Source: Auxenochlorella pyrenoidosa (lineage: Eukaryota > Chlorophyta > Trebouxiophyceae > Chlorellales > Chlorellaceae). Taken from it: 15,291 nt of DNA. Made by a program: the position numbers and the translations under genes. Below, one piece after another: positions 1 to 8,430 of the stretch. Location of the stretch: contig KQ481971.1 in assembly GCA_001430745.1 (NCBI GenBank), forward strand, positions 199,435 to 214,725. Direction: 5' to 3'. The notes under the pieces are model-generated. The model saw nothing but the letters and a program-made list of their open reading frames with translations, had not been told where the DNA came from and ran no database searches. Within the stretch, counting starts at the first letter, position 1, and the number at the start of each line of letters is the position of its first letter.

Positions 1-66
1 TCCACCCCCCCGCCCCCACCCGCCCATGCACCCACCCACGCCCATCCCCACCCTGCCGCGCAACAG

Positions 67-230
67 GTGTACCGCAATGGCCAAGTCTGCAACAACCAGT
101 CGGGAGCGCTGTGGGGCGCCGTTGCCGCCTACCAGTGCAAGCAAGACATCTTGTACGATGCGATCGTTGCTGCCAGAGTCAGCCGCAAGACCTGCAGTGT
201 CTCGATCATCGTGGCAACGCCTCGTGCCTG
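67..230 (+). other. MRH-like module 1, second half (gene A, exon 5)
   Basis: Exon 67-230 starts after a CAG acceptor and ends in TG before GTGGGG. It encodes the four-Cys pattern C..C..C..C typical of the C-terminal half of MRH folds: NGQVC, YQC, KTC, then RAC with the last codon split by the intron. The first half of the module lies upstream of the window. MRH membership rests on cysteine spacing and the Y-x-N-G-x-x-C start, not on a database match. Confidence 0.55.
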
Positions 231-2486
231 GTGGGGGGCAGACCTTTAGGCCGGGCTGGGCAGGGCAGGGCACCGCGTCACTGGCCGGGGCCCTTGCGGG
301 CGCCTCCAGCTCGCTCTGTGCACCTGCCTTTCTGCTTGCCACTAGCATGCCGCTCTGCGCTCATGTCGATGCAGTACATGCCTCTGTGTGCCCTGCCCCC
401 CCCCCCCCCCCCGCTGCCTGGCATGCAGCACGCTCCAGTGCACCCCGCCGCCTCCATCCGGGTGAGCAATGAGTAGGCAGCAGGGCATCTCATGGATGAT
501 TTGTCCGCCACTGCAGGCCACACTATCCAACATGGTTGTTCTTGCCGCTGGCAGCAGCTCACAGCAGGGAAGAACGCAAATGGTATGATTTGTTAAGAAT
601 TTGTACAGCCGCTGACCGGCGCCGACTTCACTGTGCCCCTGGCTTGCAGGAAGCGTGCCTGCGGTGTCCTGCAGGTGAGGTGCTGCTGCTGCCGTCGCCG
701 CCGCCGCTGCTGGTCGTGCGGTCGCTGCTGTCTGGCAACTCACAAGATTGCTCTTTGCAGTAGGGCACGCGGGGTTCCACTGCTGAGGGGCTCCCTCCTG
801 TGATTATGATGGAGACGAGGAGTGCTTGCCTGGCCTGCCAGCTTGGCTGGCCTCAACACACGGCTACTTAGTTGCCGGCGTCCTGACTGCCTGACTGCCG
901 CCCGAAGGCCAGCAGGCAGGCACGGCATCCGTCCTGGTGTGGAACAAGGGTCTGGCGGGGTTTGCGACACCAGCTGGCCAACTTGCCCCGCCTGTACGCC
1001 CGCCAAGTCTGTGCAGATGCCGCGGCCCGCTGGTGGGCAGGCAGTCCTGAACGTGTCCTCCACTCCGGATGCCTCCGTCAACTTTACTCTCTCCTATTTC
1101 GCGCCTGCGTCGGCAGCCAACAGCGTGTCCCGGGCCTGCGCCAGGGACGCACGCACTAGGAAGATTGTGTGCCTGTCGCTGGGCAAGCTCAACACGACGG
1201 CCTCCACCCCTGGCAACCAGGTGGGGTGCATCCCGCCATGCGGTGGGCCTGGGCCGCACGCGCCCCTCAGCGTTCGTGTTTCACTCCTTATGCTGACCTG
1301 TCGGCTGGTGGCCCTGCAACCCAGGCAGCCAAGGCTGGCGGGCTGGCATCATGCGCTGCATGAGGGGCACGGAGGGGTGCCTGGGCGTTTACGGCGCGTC
1401 ATGCGGCCACGCCCTGCCCATGCTCCCTGCACACCGCCCGCCCACCATGCGCAGGTGTTTGACCGCGAAGGCGACTTCTGCGACCGGAACAAGACCCGCC
1501 GCTACACGACAGACGCCACCTGGGTGTGCGCCCCTGGGCTGCGGCGCGACAAGCTCGTGCCCATTTACGTCAACGGTGAGGGTTGAGAGGGGTTCTGGGG
1601 GCAATGGCGACTTTTGTGCAATCCGAGTGGATCGACGCGATGCTGTCCTTCTGCCCGCCCAAAGGGGCACGCCCCAGGCAGCCTGCACCAGGCTCCCCCG
1701 GCTGTGCCTGTGCCTCTGCCTGGCCACTCGCCGGCCTGCCCTGCGGTCATGACCAGGGCGCAATGAGCGGCCTGAGCGCAGCTGCCTCACTCACGCTCCC
1801 CTCGGACACCCTCCCCTTGCCGCCTGACAACCAAACATGCAGGTATACACCCAACCCTCGTACCCACATCTCGTGCCCCACTCCCCTGAACCTGCTGCAG
1901 AGCACACCTGCCGTGCGTCGCTCAACGTGCTCAGCGCCCGTGCATGGTGGGTGGGTGGCACGCCGGCCCCGGGGGGCTGAGTCGCCTGCACGTGTGTACA
2001 GCAGTCTGGATCAATCTGAAAATTGAGGTTGAGATTGGAGGGGGGAGATGGTAAGGCCGACTCGTCTTGTTGTAGGCTTGCACAGCACCCGTGCAATGCT
2101 TGCGAAGACTGGGCCAACCCGGGCGTGACATGTCCGGCAGTTTGGGCGCACGTGCCGAACAGTGCCCAAGCCTCAAGGCCTGCAGCGCAAGATGCGCGTG
2201 CCCAGTGCCGTCGTTCAACCTGCCGTGCAGCGTGACGGGAGTGCGCTGCCCCTCGCCGCCGGCCCCTCCTCCGAGGTGAGGTGCTGCCTGCCGCTGCTGC
2301 GCCTCGCATGCCAGCCCCAAAACGTAAACACCATTGTGCGGGCGCTCTTTTGAAATCTAAATCCAATCCTGCCGTTGAATGCTCCCTTTGTGCCCGTTCA
2401 GACCTCGGCCGCCGCCACAGAGGCGCCACCCGCCCCCGCCCAGGCGCCGCCCGCCGCCGCCAAAGAAGCCAGCCCGGGGACTCTGA
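67..2486 (+). CDS. Gene A: 3' part (exons 5-12) of a secreted two-module MRH-like protein with Pro/Arg-rich tail
   Basis: Spliced model, exons 67-230, 429-461, 650-674, 1017-1220, 1455-1575, 1901-1946, 2231-2275, 2402-2486 (TGA 2484-2486). They total 723 nt, giving 240 visible residues; the 5' exons lie outside the window. Every junction is GT-AG, and lengths and phases match genes B and C. Visible residues 1-55 are the second half of MRH-like module 1 (motif YRNGQVC, ending TPRAC with the Cys codon split TG|C). Residues 56-74 are a Pro-rich Cys linker (end RACGVLQ). Residues 75-198 are module 2 (two Cys, then DFC, WVC, HTC and the split Cys). Residues 199-240 are a Pro/Arg-rich tail. N-glycosylation sequons NVS, NFT, NTT and NKT sit in module 2. 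This is the most diverged copy: its exon 6 is 33 nt rather than 30, and exon 9 is 121 rather than 115. Introns 675-1016 and 1576-1900 exceed 300 nt, and I see nothing else in them. The function is inferred only: extracellular or wall glycoprotein. The gene model is firm; the family assignment is moderate. Confidence 0.82.
396..412 (+). repeat. Poly-C run in intron 5 of gene A
   Basis: Seventeen consecutive C inside the intron, just before the exon 6 acceptor. It may serve as part of a C-rich polypyrimidine tract and is a likely site of length variation or sequencing error. Confidence 0.8.
1017..1946 (+). other. MRH-like module 2 (gene A, exons 8-10)
   Basis: Exon 8 (1017-1220) gives the N-terminal half with two Cys (RAC, IVC) and the closing STPGNQ. 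Exons 9-10 give GDFC, WVC, HTC, and a final Cys completed at the start of exon 11. Six Cys is the usual MRH count. The residue two after HTC's Cys is Ala instead of the mannose-contacting Tyr. Confidence 0.52.
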
Positions 2487-2578
2487 AGCTGTGAAGATCC
2501 TGGAGAGCTGCCTTGCAGCGCTGGCTTGGTGCCAGTCTTCTGTGGCCTCTCGATGGCACCATGCCGTGTCGCAAGTTT

Positions 2579-2583
2579 TGTAA
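2579..2583 (+). terminator. Probable poly(A) signal TGTAA of gene A
   Basis: TGTAA lies in a T-rich stretch (GTTTTGTAATTTTG) 93 nt after the gene A stop. TGTAA is the usual polyadenylation signal of chlorophyte algae, so cleavage is expected roughly 10-20 nt downstream. I found no TGTAA on the plus strand in the B-C spacer. Confidence 0.55.
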
Positions 2584-2850
2584 TTTTGTTGCGTTTAACA
2601 TCAGACTGTACACACAAAGTAAGCAAGCCTGCTGTGCACTGCACCTAAGAGGTGCACCGCCCCGCTTTGGTGGCGGCGGCGCCCTCGCTGCCACCGCCCA
2701 GCGCTGCCCGCCGTCTTTGAAGACCAGGTTCTGAAGATGGACCGCCCTGGCTGCACAACTCTGAAGCAGGGATACAACATTATACTCGCCTTCAGGATGC
2801 ACACTGCGCACACTGGCAGTGACATCGTATGGCCACGTGGTGCTGTGCAC

Positions 2851-2935
2851 TGCCTGCCCACTTGCCTGCCCGCCTGCTGCCCGCCTGCCTGCCCACCTCC
2901 CCCCGCCTGCCTGTTCGCTGCCTGCCCACCTGCTG
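2851..2935 (+). repeat. Degenerate CCTGCC-rich low-complexity tract
   Basis: Irregular repeats of TGCC/CCTGCC units on the plus strand, much shorter in the equivalent positions upstream of genes C and D (near 8035 and 13210). Likely length-variable by slippage. Confidence 0.6.
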
Positions 2936-3136
2936 GCAGGGCAGGTTCTGCTCCACGGCTGGGGCAGACACCACGGGAAGGTGCTGGTGCGTGGCCACTG
3001 GCGCCCTGGCCTGCCCTCCTACGCCCTGCTGGCAGGGGTCACAGGCGGGGGCGAAGCAGGCCACTCGTTGCAGCGGCGGACGGCGGATGCCTGCGCCAGT
3101 GCAGGGACACATTTGCCGCCTCTCCCAGACCTCAGG

Positions 3137-3158
3137 AGCATGGCATGCTGTGCACTGC
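3137..3158 (+). promoter_or_regulatory. Candidate upstream element conserved before genes B, C and D
   Basis: The word AGCATGGCATGCTGTGCAC recurs at 3137, 8246 and 13431, that is 240, 229 and 244 nt before each ATG. It holds the palindrome GGCATGCT-like core. Conservation could simply reflect recent duplication, so a regulatory role is inference from position only. Confidence 0.3.
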
Positions 3159-3376
3159 GTGAGTGGAACAGATGCCAGGCTTCAGCGTTGCCCTGCTGCT
3201 TAGTGCGTGGAGCGCGCAGTACCTCCCACCAGCTGCCAGCTTAGCTCCTCCTCTGGGGTTAGCATCCACACGGTAGTTTCCTTTGCGAGCATTGGTTTGT
3301 GCCATCTACCTAGTTGTTCTCCGCCACTTGAACGCCCCATCGTGCGAGAACTGGCCGCCGGCTCCTCCGGGCGAGG

Positions 3377-3622
3377 ATGGCGCCGCGGCGCGGGAGCTGC
3401 GGGAGCGCGGCGCAGGCCCTCTCGGTGCTGGTTCTGCTTGCAGCCGGGGTGAGACCATCGAGAAGGACCTCCGGGCGAGCAACGCTCACCTGCCGGTGCC
3501 CTTCTGTGGCGGCAGTGCAGTCCCGCCTTCACAGCTCGAGACCGCCAGTGCAATTTTCAACTTTGACCAAGGAGGCTGCTGCATCCCTCTTTTGTGCAGT
3601 TGGGCCGTGCCCAAGCTGTTAC
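3377..3622 (+). other. Signal peptide region (gene B, exons 1-2)
   Basis: Residues 1-24 (exon 1) are an Arg-containing N region followed by a Leu/Val/Ala core. The 23-nt microexon 3600-3622 supplies LGRAQAV, with an A-x-A cleavage site. Microexon length and phase 2 are identical in genes C and D. Confidence 0.75.
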
Positions 3623-6600
3623 GTGAGCACCAATCAATGGGGCGCGGGGAAGGGGGGGGCCTGCCGCATCGCTGCCATGCTGGTTGTGGCAGTGGCAAGC
3701 GGCAGCATGCTCAGTGGTGACGTGTGCTACGGACCAGCCCTGCCCTGCACCCTTCTGGTGCACCCATGCCCGTGTCGCTCTCACCAACCACAAACCTTCA
3801 AAGCCTACCGTGCAGCCCCTCTCCTCCGCCAGGCCCATGCGTTGCAATGGAGCTTGTGAGTGGACCGCCCTGCTGCGCACGCCACGTTGTTTTGTGCTGC
3901 CACTGCCCAGCTCAGCCTGCATCCGGCCAGCTGTTCCGCATGCATGCAAGTGCTGTCTCACGCCCTTCTTCAGAGGCCACGGGGCTCGTGCAGGCTCGCA
4001 GAAGCATCGCCAGCCTGTGTGGAGCACGCAGCAGCCTGCCGTTGCTGCCTGCTGGGCAGCTGCCGGGCCGCTGCCGGCGCTGGCTGCCCGGGCTGCCACT
4101 GGCGCCCACCGCGGGGCCTCCCCTGCCTCCCCCTGGCCTGCGCAGGACCCGCCCCTGACCCCTGGGAAGACGGAGGAGATTACATATACAGAGTTGGAGC
4201 TGACGGTCGTCCTGTCAACCGGGGACTTTCGGTTCCCGCCTGCCGTCTCCCAGGTAGCCACAGCCATCCTGCCAAACCAGCTGCCAGAGACCGTCACATA
4301 CCTCGGCGGCCGCGACCCAGCGGCCTCCACCCCCACCCGGCAGGTGCGCCCGCTCGCCTGTTAGGCGATGCCGGGGGGCGGCGCAGCTGCAGCATGGCAG
4401 GGCGGGCCCTCCGAGGCGAGCCCGCAGGCTGGAGGTCTCTCCGGCAGATTTGGGTCTGTCAAAACTGTGTCGCGAGTTCCGCGGCGATCAGGCAGACAAC
4501 GTGCACATCCCAGCTTGCTTGCCAGCTTGCTTGCTTGTGTGGGCTTAAAGCCTGTCTAACCGCAACGGAACTTGCGACACAGACCCAGCACACCCCAACC
4601 CCTTGGAGCGGAGCCCCGCCGAGGTGGCCAAAGCGCTTGCTGCGCAATGCGGCAAGATCGGCGTCTCGAAGCCGTGTGGGCGGCCATGGCGGCGGCGCTG
4701 CGGCAGGGCCACGCACCGCCCGCACTGGCGCCCTTCAGGCGCGCCGCGCCTGCATGCCCAGGCCTCACCAGGCGCAGCCTCCAACCGGCATGCAGGTACT
4801 GCGGAACGGCGACGTGTGCAACGCCCAGTCGGGAGCGCGCTGGGGCGGCGTGGTCAACTACCTGTGCGCCACCAACTCGAGCATCACTTCGGATACCATC
4901 GTGGCTGCCACTGTTAACAACAGCACGTGCACTGCCACCATCACCGTTGAGACGCCCCGAGCCTGGTGAGCCGGCCCGGCATAGATCGGACAGCAGGCGG
5001 CTGTTTGCTGGGTGTGCCGAGCTGTGGCCGCATGAGCGCGCCGCTCCAGGGGCTCAGCCGCCAATCTGCCGGGCACGCGTCTCGTGGGGTGCCTAAGAGA
5101 GAGAGGCAGTGGTGCTGTTGGGAGCAGACGTAGTGGTAAGAAGGGAGTTGCAGGGAAGAGAGAAACGCTTTGCTGCAAGAGGCCACTGCGACCGCCCCAC
5201 CTCCGCCCCACTGCCTGCAGCCCAGCTGTGTGCCCCCCTCCGCCGCCGCCGTGAGTGCCGCCGAGCAGCGCAGCGCAGGCAGCACAGGCACAGCGGGCAT
5301 GCCACTTGCTTAGAGGGAGGGAGGGGGCCTCCGGAGCTGTAGACCTGTGATGGCATGTTCACGGTCTGCCAGGACTGCCCATTCGAGTGCCCCACTGTCG
5401 GCGCACCCACGTTGCTTGCTGTGCGACACCTGTGCTGCTGCCGTGACTTGCAGGAAGCGGGCGTGCGGGGTCTTCCAGGTGCGCCGCACCTCGCCGGCAT
5501 CGGGCTCCTGGCCTGCCAGGGCCCTGTGCGTTCCACGCAGCCCTGCCGCGCACTGCCGGCCCTGAGCGCACGCCCTGCCAGCAGCAATCTGTCGCCAGCC
5601 TGCTGTAGCCCCCAACACCCCAACTGCCAGAGTTTTGAGCTAGACCGGGCAGATGACACGCCAAAAACCCCCGCCAGGGACGTCCTGGAGTTTTAGTGGA
5701 GTGATGATGACGCAAGCCCGCTGTTTGCATTCGCCGCAAGCTGACAGGCATGCCACCCCATGGTGCCCTGCAGGGCCCTCTGCCCAAACCTGGCCAGCCA
5801 GCCCTGAGCCTGTTTGCCAACTCGACCATCAACATAACGATCACGTATGTCGCACCCCCGGCTGTCAGCACGGTCGTGGCGTGCAGCGATGTTTTGTGCT
5901 TTGATGTTGGCAATTTGAGCGCGGCACTGTCCACGCCAACCTATCAGGTGAGGGAGTGAGGCGGTGGATGCCGGAGCCCCTTTGGAGGTGCCAAGCTGCG
6001 CCTGCTGCATGGGAAGGGAAGCACGCCGGCGGCCCTGGACAGCGGATGGGGGTAGTGCTGCAGCGGGCATGCAGCAGGCAAGTGTTGAGTGGGGTGTTCG
6101 GGCACATCCCTGCCGCCAACAGCAACGCAGACAGCAAGAGCCGGCAGAGCCTTGCGCAGCCCCACCCTGACGTTTGGCATGCCGCCCACCCTCGCTGCCG
6201 GGCCCCTGCCTTCCCCCGCACAGCTCTTTGTCAACGGCACTGACGCGTGTTCGTCTGGTGGCGCGGCATCAACAGAAGTTGCCTGGGTCTGCGACCCAAC
6301 CAAAAGCCAGGACCAGCTCGAAGCACTGTTCATAAATTGTGAGCCGCCCGGGGCACCGAGCTGCCCAGGGCAGCGGGCAGCTGCGTGCACTCTTCCCTTG
6401 TTGCTCAACCGCTTGCCCCCGCAGCACATGCATCGGCCCCGACCCTGCCCTGCCTGCCCAGTGTTGGCGCCCTGTTCATGGCCCCAAAGCTCAAGTGCAT
6501 GCCGTGTTGCCCAGCCTTGCCACCCTCACCGCAAACCTGCAGCGAATACCTGCCGCATCAGCGTCAACGTGCGGAGTGCCAAGGCGTGGTGGGTGGGCAA

Positions 6601-7122
6601 CTGCAGGGCGGGGGGCGGGGGGGGGGGCATGACATGAGGGTCCCCTGCGGGGCTTCAAACGCCACATGAGCCCTCAGCAGGCGTCATCTGCCACAGGGCC
6701 CCACAGCAGGCCTAGGGGCTGGCCGCCTGCATGCCGCTGCGAATGCTAACGGCGCCCTCTGTGCCGTGAGCAGCTGATGGCTGGCCCTCAACAAGCCGCG
6801 TCCATCCCCTCTGCACTGCAGCGTGACAGGGACGCCCTGCCCCGCGCCGCCGCCGCCCCCACCTCCCAAGTGAGCTGCTGATGAGGCGCGCAGGGGGGAG
6901 GGTAGGGGCCATGCTTCACAGCTAGCATCGGCGCGGTGCCTCCAGCCTCTGCCTTGCCGTCTTCCTCCCTTGCATCGCCCTCAGTTGCATGCTTCCACTG
7001 TCTTGTCCCACAGGCCCCGCCCGCCGCCACCCAGGCCGCGTCCACTGCCGCCAACGCGCCGCGCACCGCGGCCTGCCGTGCGCCGTCCGCCGCCGTCTGT
7101 GGTGCGCCGCCCGCCTCGGTAA
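3377..7122 (+). CDS. Gene B: complete 12-exon gene for a secreted two-module MRH-like protein (349 aa)
   Basis: Exons 3377-3448, 3600-3622, 3816-3855, 4146-4343, 4796-4965, 5221-5250, 5454-5478, 5774-5947, 6224-6338, 6543-6588, 6822-6869, 7014-7122 (TAA). They sum to 1050 nt with consistent phases. The ATG at 3377 has G at +4 and opens a signal peptide (hydrophobic ALSVLVLLAAG; likely cleavage after AQA, residue 30). Residues 31-45 are Pro-rich with PCVAMEL. Residues 46-168 are MRH-like module 1 (LGGRDP, STPTRQ, NGDVC, YLC, STC, TPRAC). Residues 169-186 are a Pro linker ending KRACGVFQ. Residues 187-298 are module 2 (ACSDVLC, STPTYQ, NGTDAC, WVC, NTC, AKAC). Residues 299-349 are a Pro/Arg tail ending VVRRPPR. 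Sequons include NSS, NST, NIT and NGT. The usual MRH Glu and Tyr around the third Cys of each half-module are absent, so mannose binding should not be assumed. Probable location is the secretory pathway, cell surface or wall. Intron 4 (4344-4795) shows nothing but a short CTTG-rich repeat. No transcript data are available to confirm splicing. Confidence 0.87.
3923..3952 (+). other. Conserved block inside intron 3 of genes B, C and D
   Basis: The block begins CCGGCCAGCTGTTCCG and ends in GCATGCATGCAAGTG. It is the same at 9013-9042 and nearly so at 14219-14248. It is more conserved than exon 4 nearby. It may be a splicing or regulatory element, or just recent shared ancestry. Confidence 0.4.
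4146..4965 (+). other. MRH-like module 1 (gene B, exons 4-5)
   Basis: Exon 4 encodes a beta-rich stretch ending LGGRDP...STPTRQ. Exon 5 encodes NGDVC, YLC, STC and TPRAC. There is no Cys in exon 4, so the N-terminal disulfide of classical MRH domains is missing here. One Cys in the preceding exon (PCVAMEL) could take part. An Arg is present before the Trp in SGARW, but the Glu and Tyr around STC are missing. Confidence 0.58.
5221..5478 (+). other. Pro-rich Cys linker (gene B, exons 6-7, including 25-nt microexon)
   Basis: Exon 5221-5250 completes the Cys (TG|C) and encodes CPAVC followed by six prolines. Microexon 5454-5478 (25 nt) encodes KRACGVFQ after a shared Pro codon. The same two exons occur at 429-461 plus 650-674 (gene A) and 10244-10273 plus 10472-10496 (gene C), with the microexon always 25 nt. 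Confidence 0.78.
5774..6588 (+). other. MRH-like module 2 (gene B, exons 8-10)
   Basis: Exon 8 holds ACSDVLC and ends STPTYQ. Exon 9 (6224-6338) holds NGTDAC and WVCDP. Exon 10 (6543-6588) holds NTC and AKA plus the split Cys. This gives six Cys, as in classical MRH domains, with extra sequons NST, NIT and NGT. Relative to module 1 there is one additional phase-1 intron. Confidence 0.58.
6822..7122 (+). other. Pro/Arg-rich C-terminal tail (gene B, exons 11-12)
   Basis: Exon 11 completes the Cys and encodes VTGTPCPA followed by seven prolines. Exon 12 (7014-7122) adds a basic Pro/Arg stretch ending VVRRPPR and TAA. Such tails resemble hydroxyproline-rich wall proteins of plants and algae. The high Arg content would suit contact with acidic polysaccharide; that is inference. 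Confidence 0.75.
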
Positions 7123-7320
7123 CAAGAACGATTCAAGGGCGGTGTTGCCGGGGTCCACAAGGGGCCATTGAGTCCCAGGCATGCAGGCAGGCATGACGGC
7201 GGCCACGCCCGGCGCACGCTGAGGGCAGTGTGTGGAGGGCAGGGCACGCCCAACCAGCGCAGCTCAGCACGCCGCACTCTGCCCTGGATTGTTGAGCAAA
7301 CAGGCTGAGCAGGCACCATT

Positions 7321-7413
7321 TCCAAATTTCCAACCCTTCTTCTTCTCTTCAAACTCTCATTGGAATTTAACTCAATAAGAGAACTCTTAAGAGAAGTAAC
7401 ACGGAAAAATGCA
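7321..7413. other. AT-rich island, copy 1
   Basis: About 34% GC by hand count in a GC-rich setting, 93 nt. It contains the 19-nt core AACTCAATAAGAGAACTCT (7369-7387) and the palindrome CTCTTAAGAG. Outside the core it aligns poorly with the matching island at 12456-12549 although both flanks are 96-99% identical. Confidence 0.75.
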
Positions 7414-7720
7414 GGTTTGGCGTGCCTTGTTAGATCGACGGGGGCGCACTCGGTCGGCAGCGAGTCGTCAAAGTTGTCTTTCGTATTTGTGCCACTGCAG
7501 CCTGCTGCGCTGAGTGCAATTCCACACCACATCGGTGGAAAGGCTGTCAGCAAATCATCACAGTCGTGTGCCCAGTCGTGCTGGCACTGCTGCAGCAGGG
7601 CAGGTTGGGTTGGAAGACGGTCCTAGCTGTGCAGCGGGCACATGCAAAGGCTGGTGTGCCCCCCGGTTGCGCTGCCAGTGGACACACCCCTGCTCGCCCC
7701 TGCTGGCCATTTGGAACACC

Positions 7721-7780
7721 TCATCGCGTCTCGTACGCCTCCTGCACCTTTTTGAACTTGTCCTCTGCCGCTTTTTTACC
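7721..7780 (-). pseudogene. Relic of a DnaJ J-domain (helix III), copy 1
   Basis: The minus strand encodes AAEDKFKKVQEAYETR followed by TGA (TCA at 7721-7723). This closely resembles helix III of J domains, where EEKFKxIxEAYE is usual. No HPD motif is found upstream in frame, and sequence is deleted here relative to the other copy. A chance resemblance is possible, but the run of matches is long. Confidence 0.42.
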
Positions 7781-8404
7781 CCTCGTCCAGCATGCCCTGA
7801 TGAGGCAGCCGGCGCAGCGTGCAAGGGGCGGGCCAGCGGAGCAGGCATGGTGCCTGCCAGGCTTCACGGCACACGTCTGAAGGCCTGCGCCATATCTGCT
7901 CACACGTCGCCTAGTGCGCCCCCTCACCATGCTGCAGCCATGCGCCAGGGAAAATGGGCCACATGTCAAGGCTTGGCAAGCTGGTGCAGGCAGCGGCTGA
8001 GATGCACTTGCGTATCGCGGCGAATGCCTGGCCGCTGCCTGCACACCTGCCAGCACGGCAGGTTCTGCATCCGGGCTCAAGCAAAAATCATGCAAGGGCG
8101 CCAATGCGCTGGCACTGCCGCCCTGGCCTGCCCTCCTGCGCCCTGCTGGCGGGAGGTCGAACGGGCAACGCATGCGCTGGCCACTCATCGCAGCAGTGGA
8201 CGGCAGATGCCTGCGCCAGTGCAGGGAAACACTCCAGACATCAGTAGCATGGCATGCTGTGCACTGCATGAATACAGCCATCAGTATTGCCCTGGTGCGA
8301 AGAGTGTGGACCACGCAGTCCCTCGCACCAGCTGCCATCACAGCCACCTGAGGAGTTGACATCCACTCGATGGTGTCTTCATGACCATTTGTTCTCGCCG
8401 GCTA

Positions 8405-8430
8405 TTTGGTTTGTATCCGCCACTTAAAAG
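8405..8430 (+). promoter_or_regulatory. Conserved start-proximal segment (core promoter or 5' UTR) of gene C
   Basis: TTTGGTTTGTATCCGCCAC lies about 70 nt before the ATG here and recurs about 75 nt before the gene D ATG (13602-13620). Gene B has a related stretch split by extra bases (3293-3328). No convincing TATA box is shared: TTAAAAG at 8424 is not kept in B or D. Confidence 0.3.

Larger units (their letters stand above)
2487..3376. other. A-B spacer: 3' UTR of gene A, then upstream region of gene B
   Basis: There is no supportable coding region on either strand. It holds the gene A 3' UTR and poly(A) signal, a CCTGCC-rich tract at 2851-2935, and a block from about 2934 to 3250 that is also found upstream of genes C and D. 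It lacks the roughly 700-nt block present in the two later spacers. Open frames here are unconserved in the other copies. Confidence 0.6.

Noticed and set aside
822..1586. Plus-strand open frame of 254 codons in gene A
   Set aside because: It contains the true exons 8 and 9 in frame but also introns 7 and 8, which are spliced out according to the paralogue comparison.
2091..2279. Cys-rich upstream extension of gene A exon 11 (EQCPSLKACSARCAC)
   Set aside because: It is in frame with exon 11, but the upstream acceptors near 2075 and 2085 give the wrong phase from exon 10, and nothing similar precedes exon 11 in B or C.
3860..4969. Long plus-strand open frame of 369 codons
   Set aside because: It runs through introns 3 and 4 of gene B, reads exon 4 in the wrong frame, and is not kept open in genes C and D. 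It reflects few stops in GC-rich DNA.
5454..5478. Direct splicing of exon 5 to the 25-nt microexon, giving TPRAW-KRAC
   Set aside because: The 30-nt Pro exon between them (5221-5250) restores the expected terminal Cys, fits phase on both sides and is conserved in all copies. The skipped form could exist as an isoform but is not the best model.
6822..6872. Gene ending at AAG-TGA directly after the proline run
   Set aside because: Any phase-2 GTGA donor creates such a TGA. A conserved following exon with matching phase in A, B and C supports splicing. Intron retention would give a tailless isoform.
7360..7626. Small plus-strand open frame in the B-C spacer, tail shared with the C-D spacer
   Set aside because: The shared part lies in a nearly identical DNA block, so conservation is uninformative, and the N-terminal parts in the two copies are unrelated.
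8424..8430. TTAAAAG as a TATA box for gene C
   Set aside because: The equivalent positions in B and D read TTGAACG and TTGAAGG, so it is not conserved.
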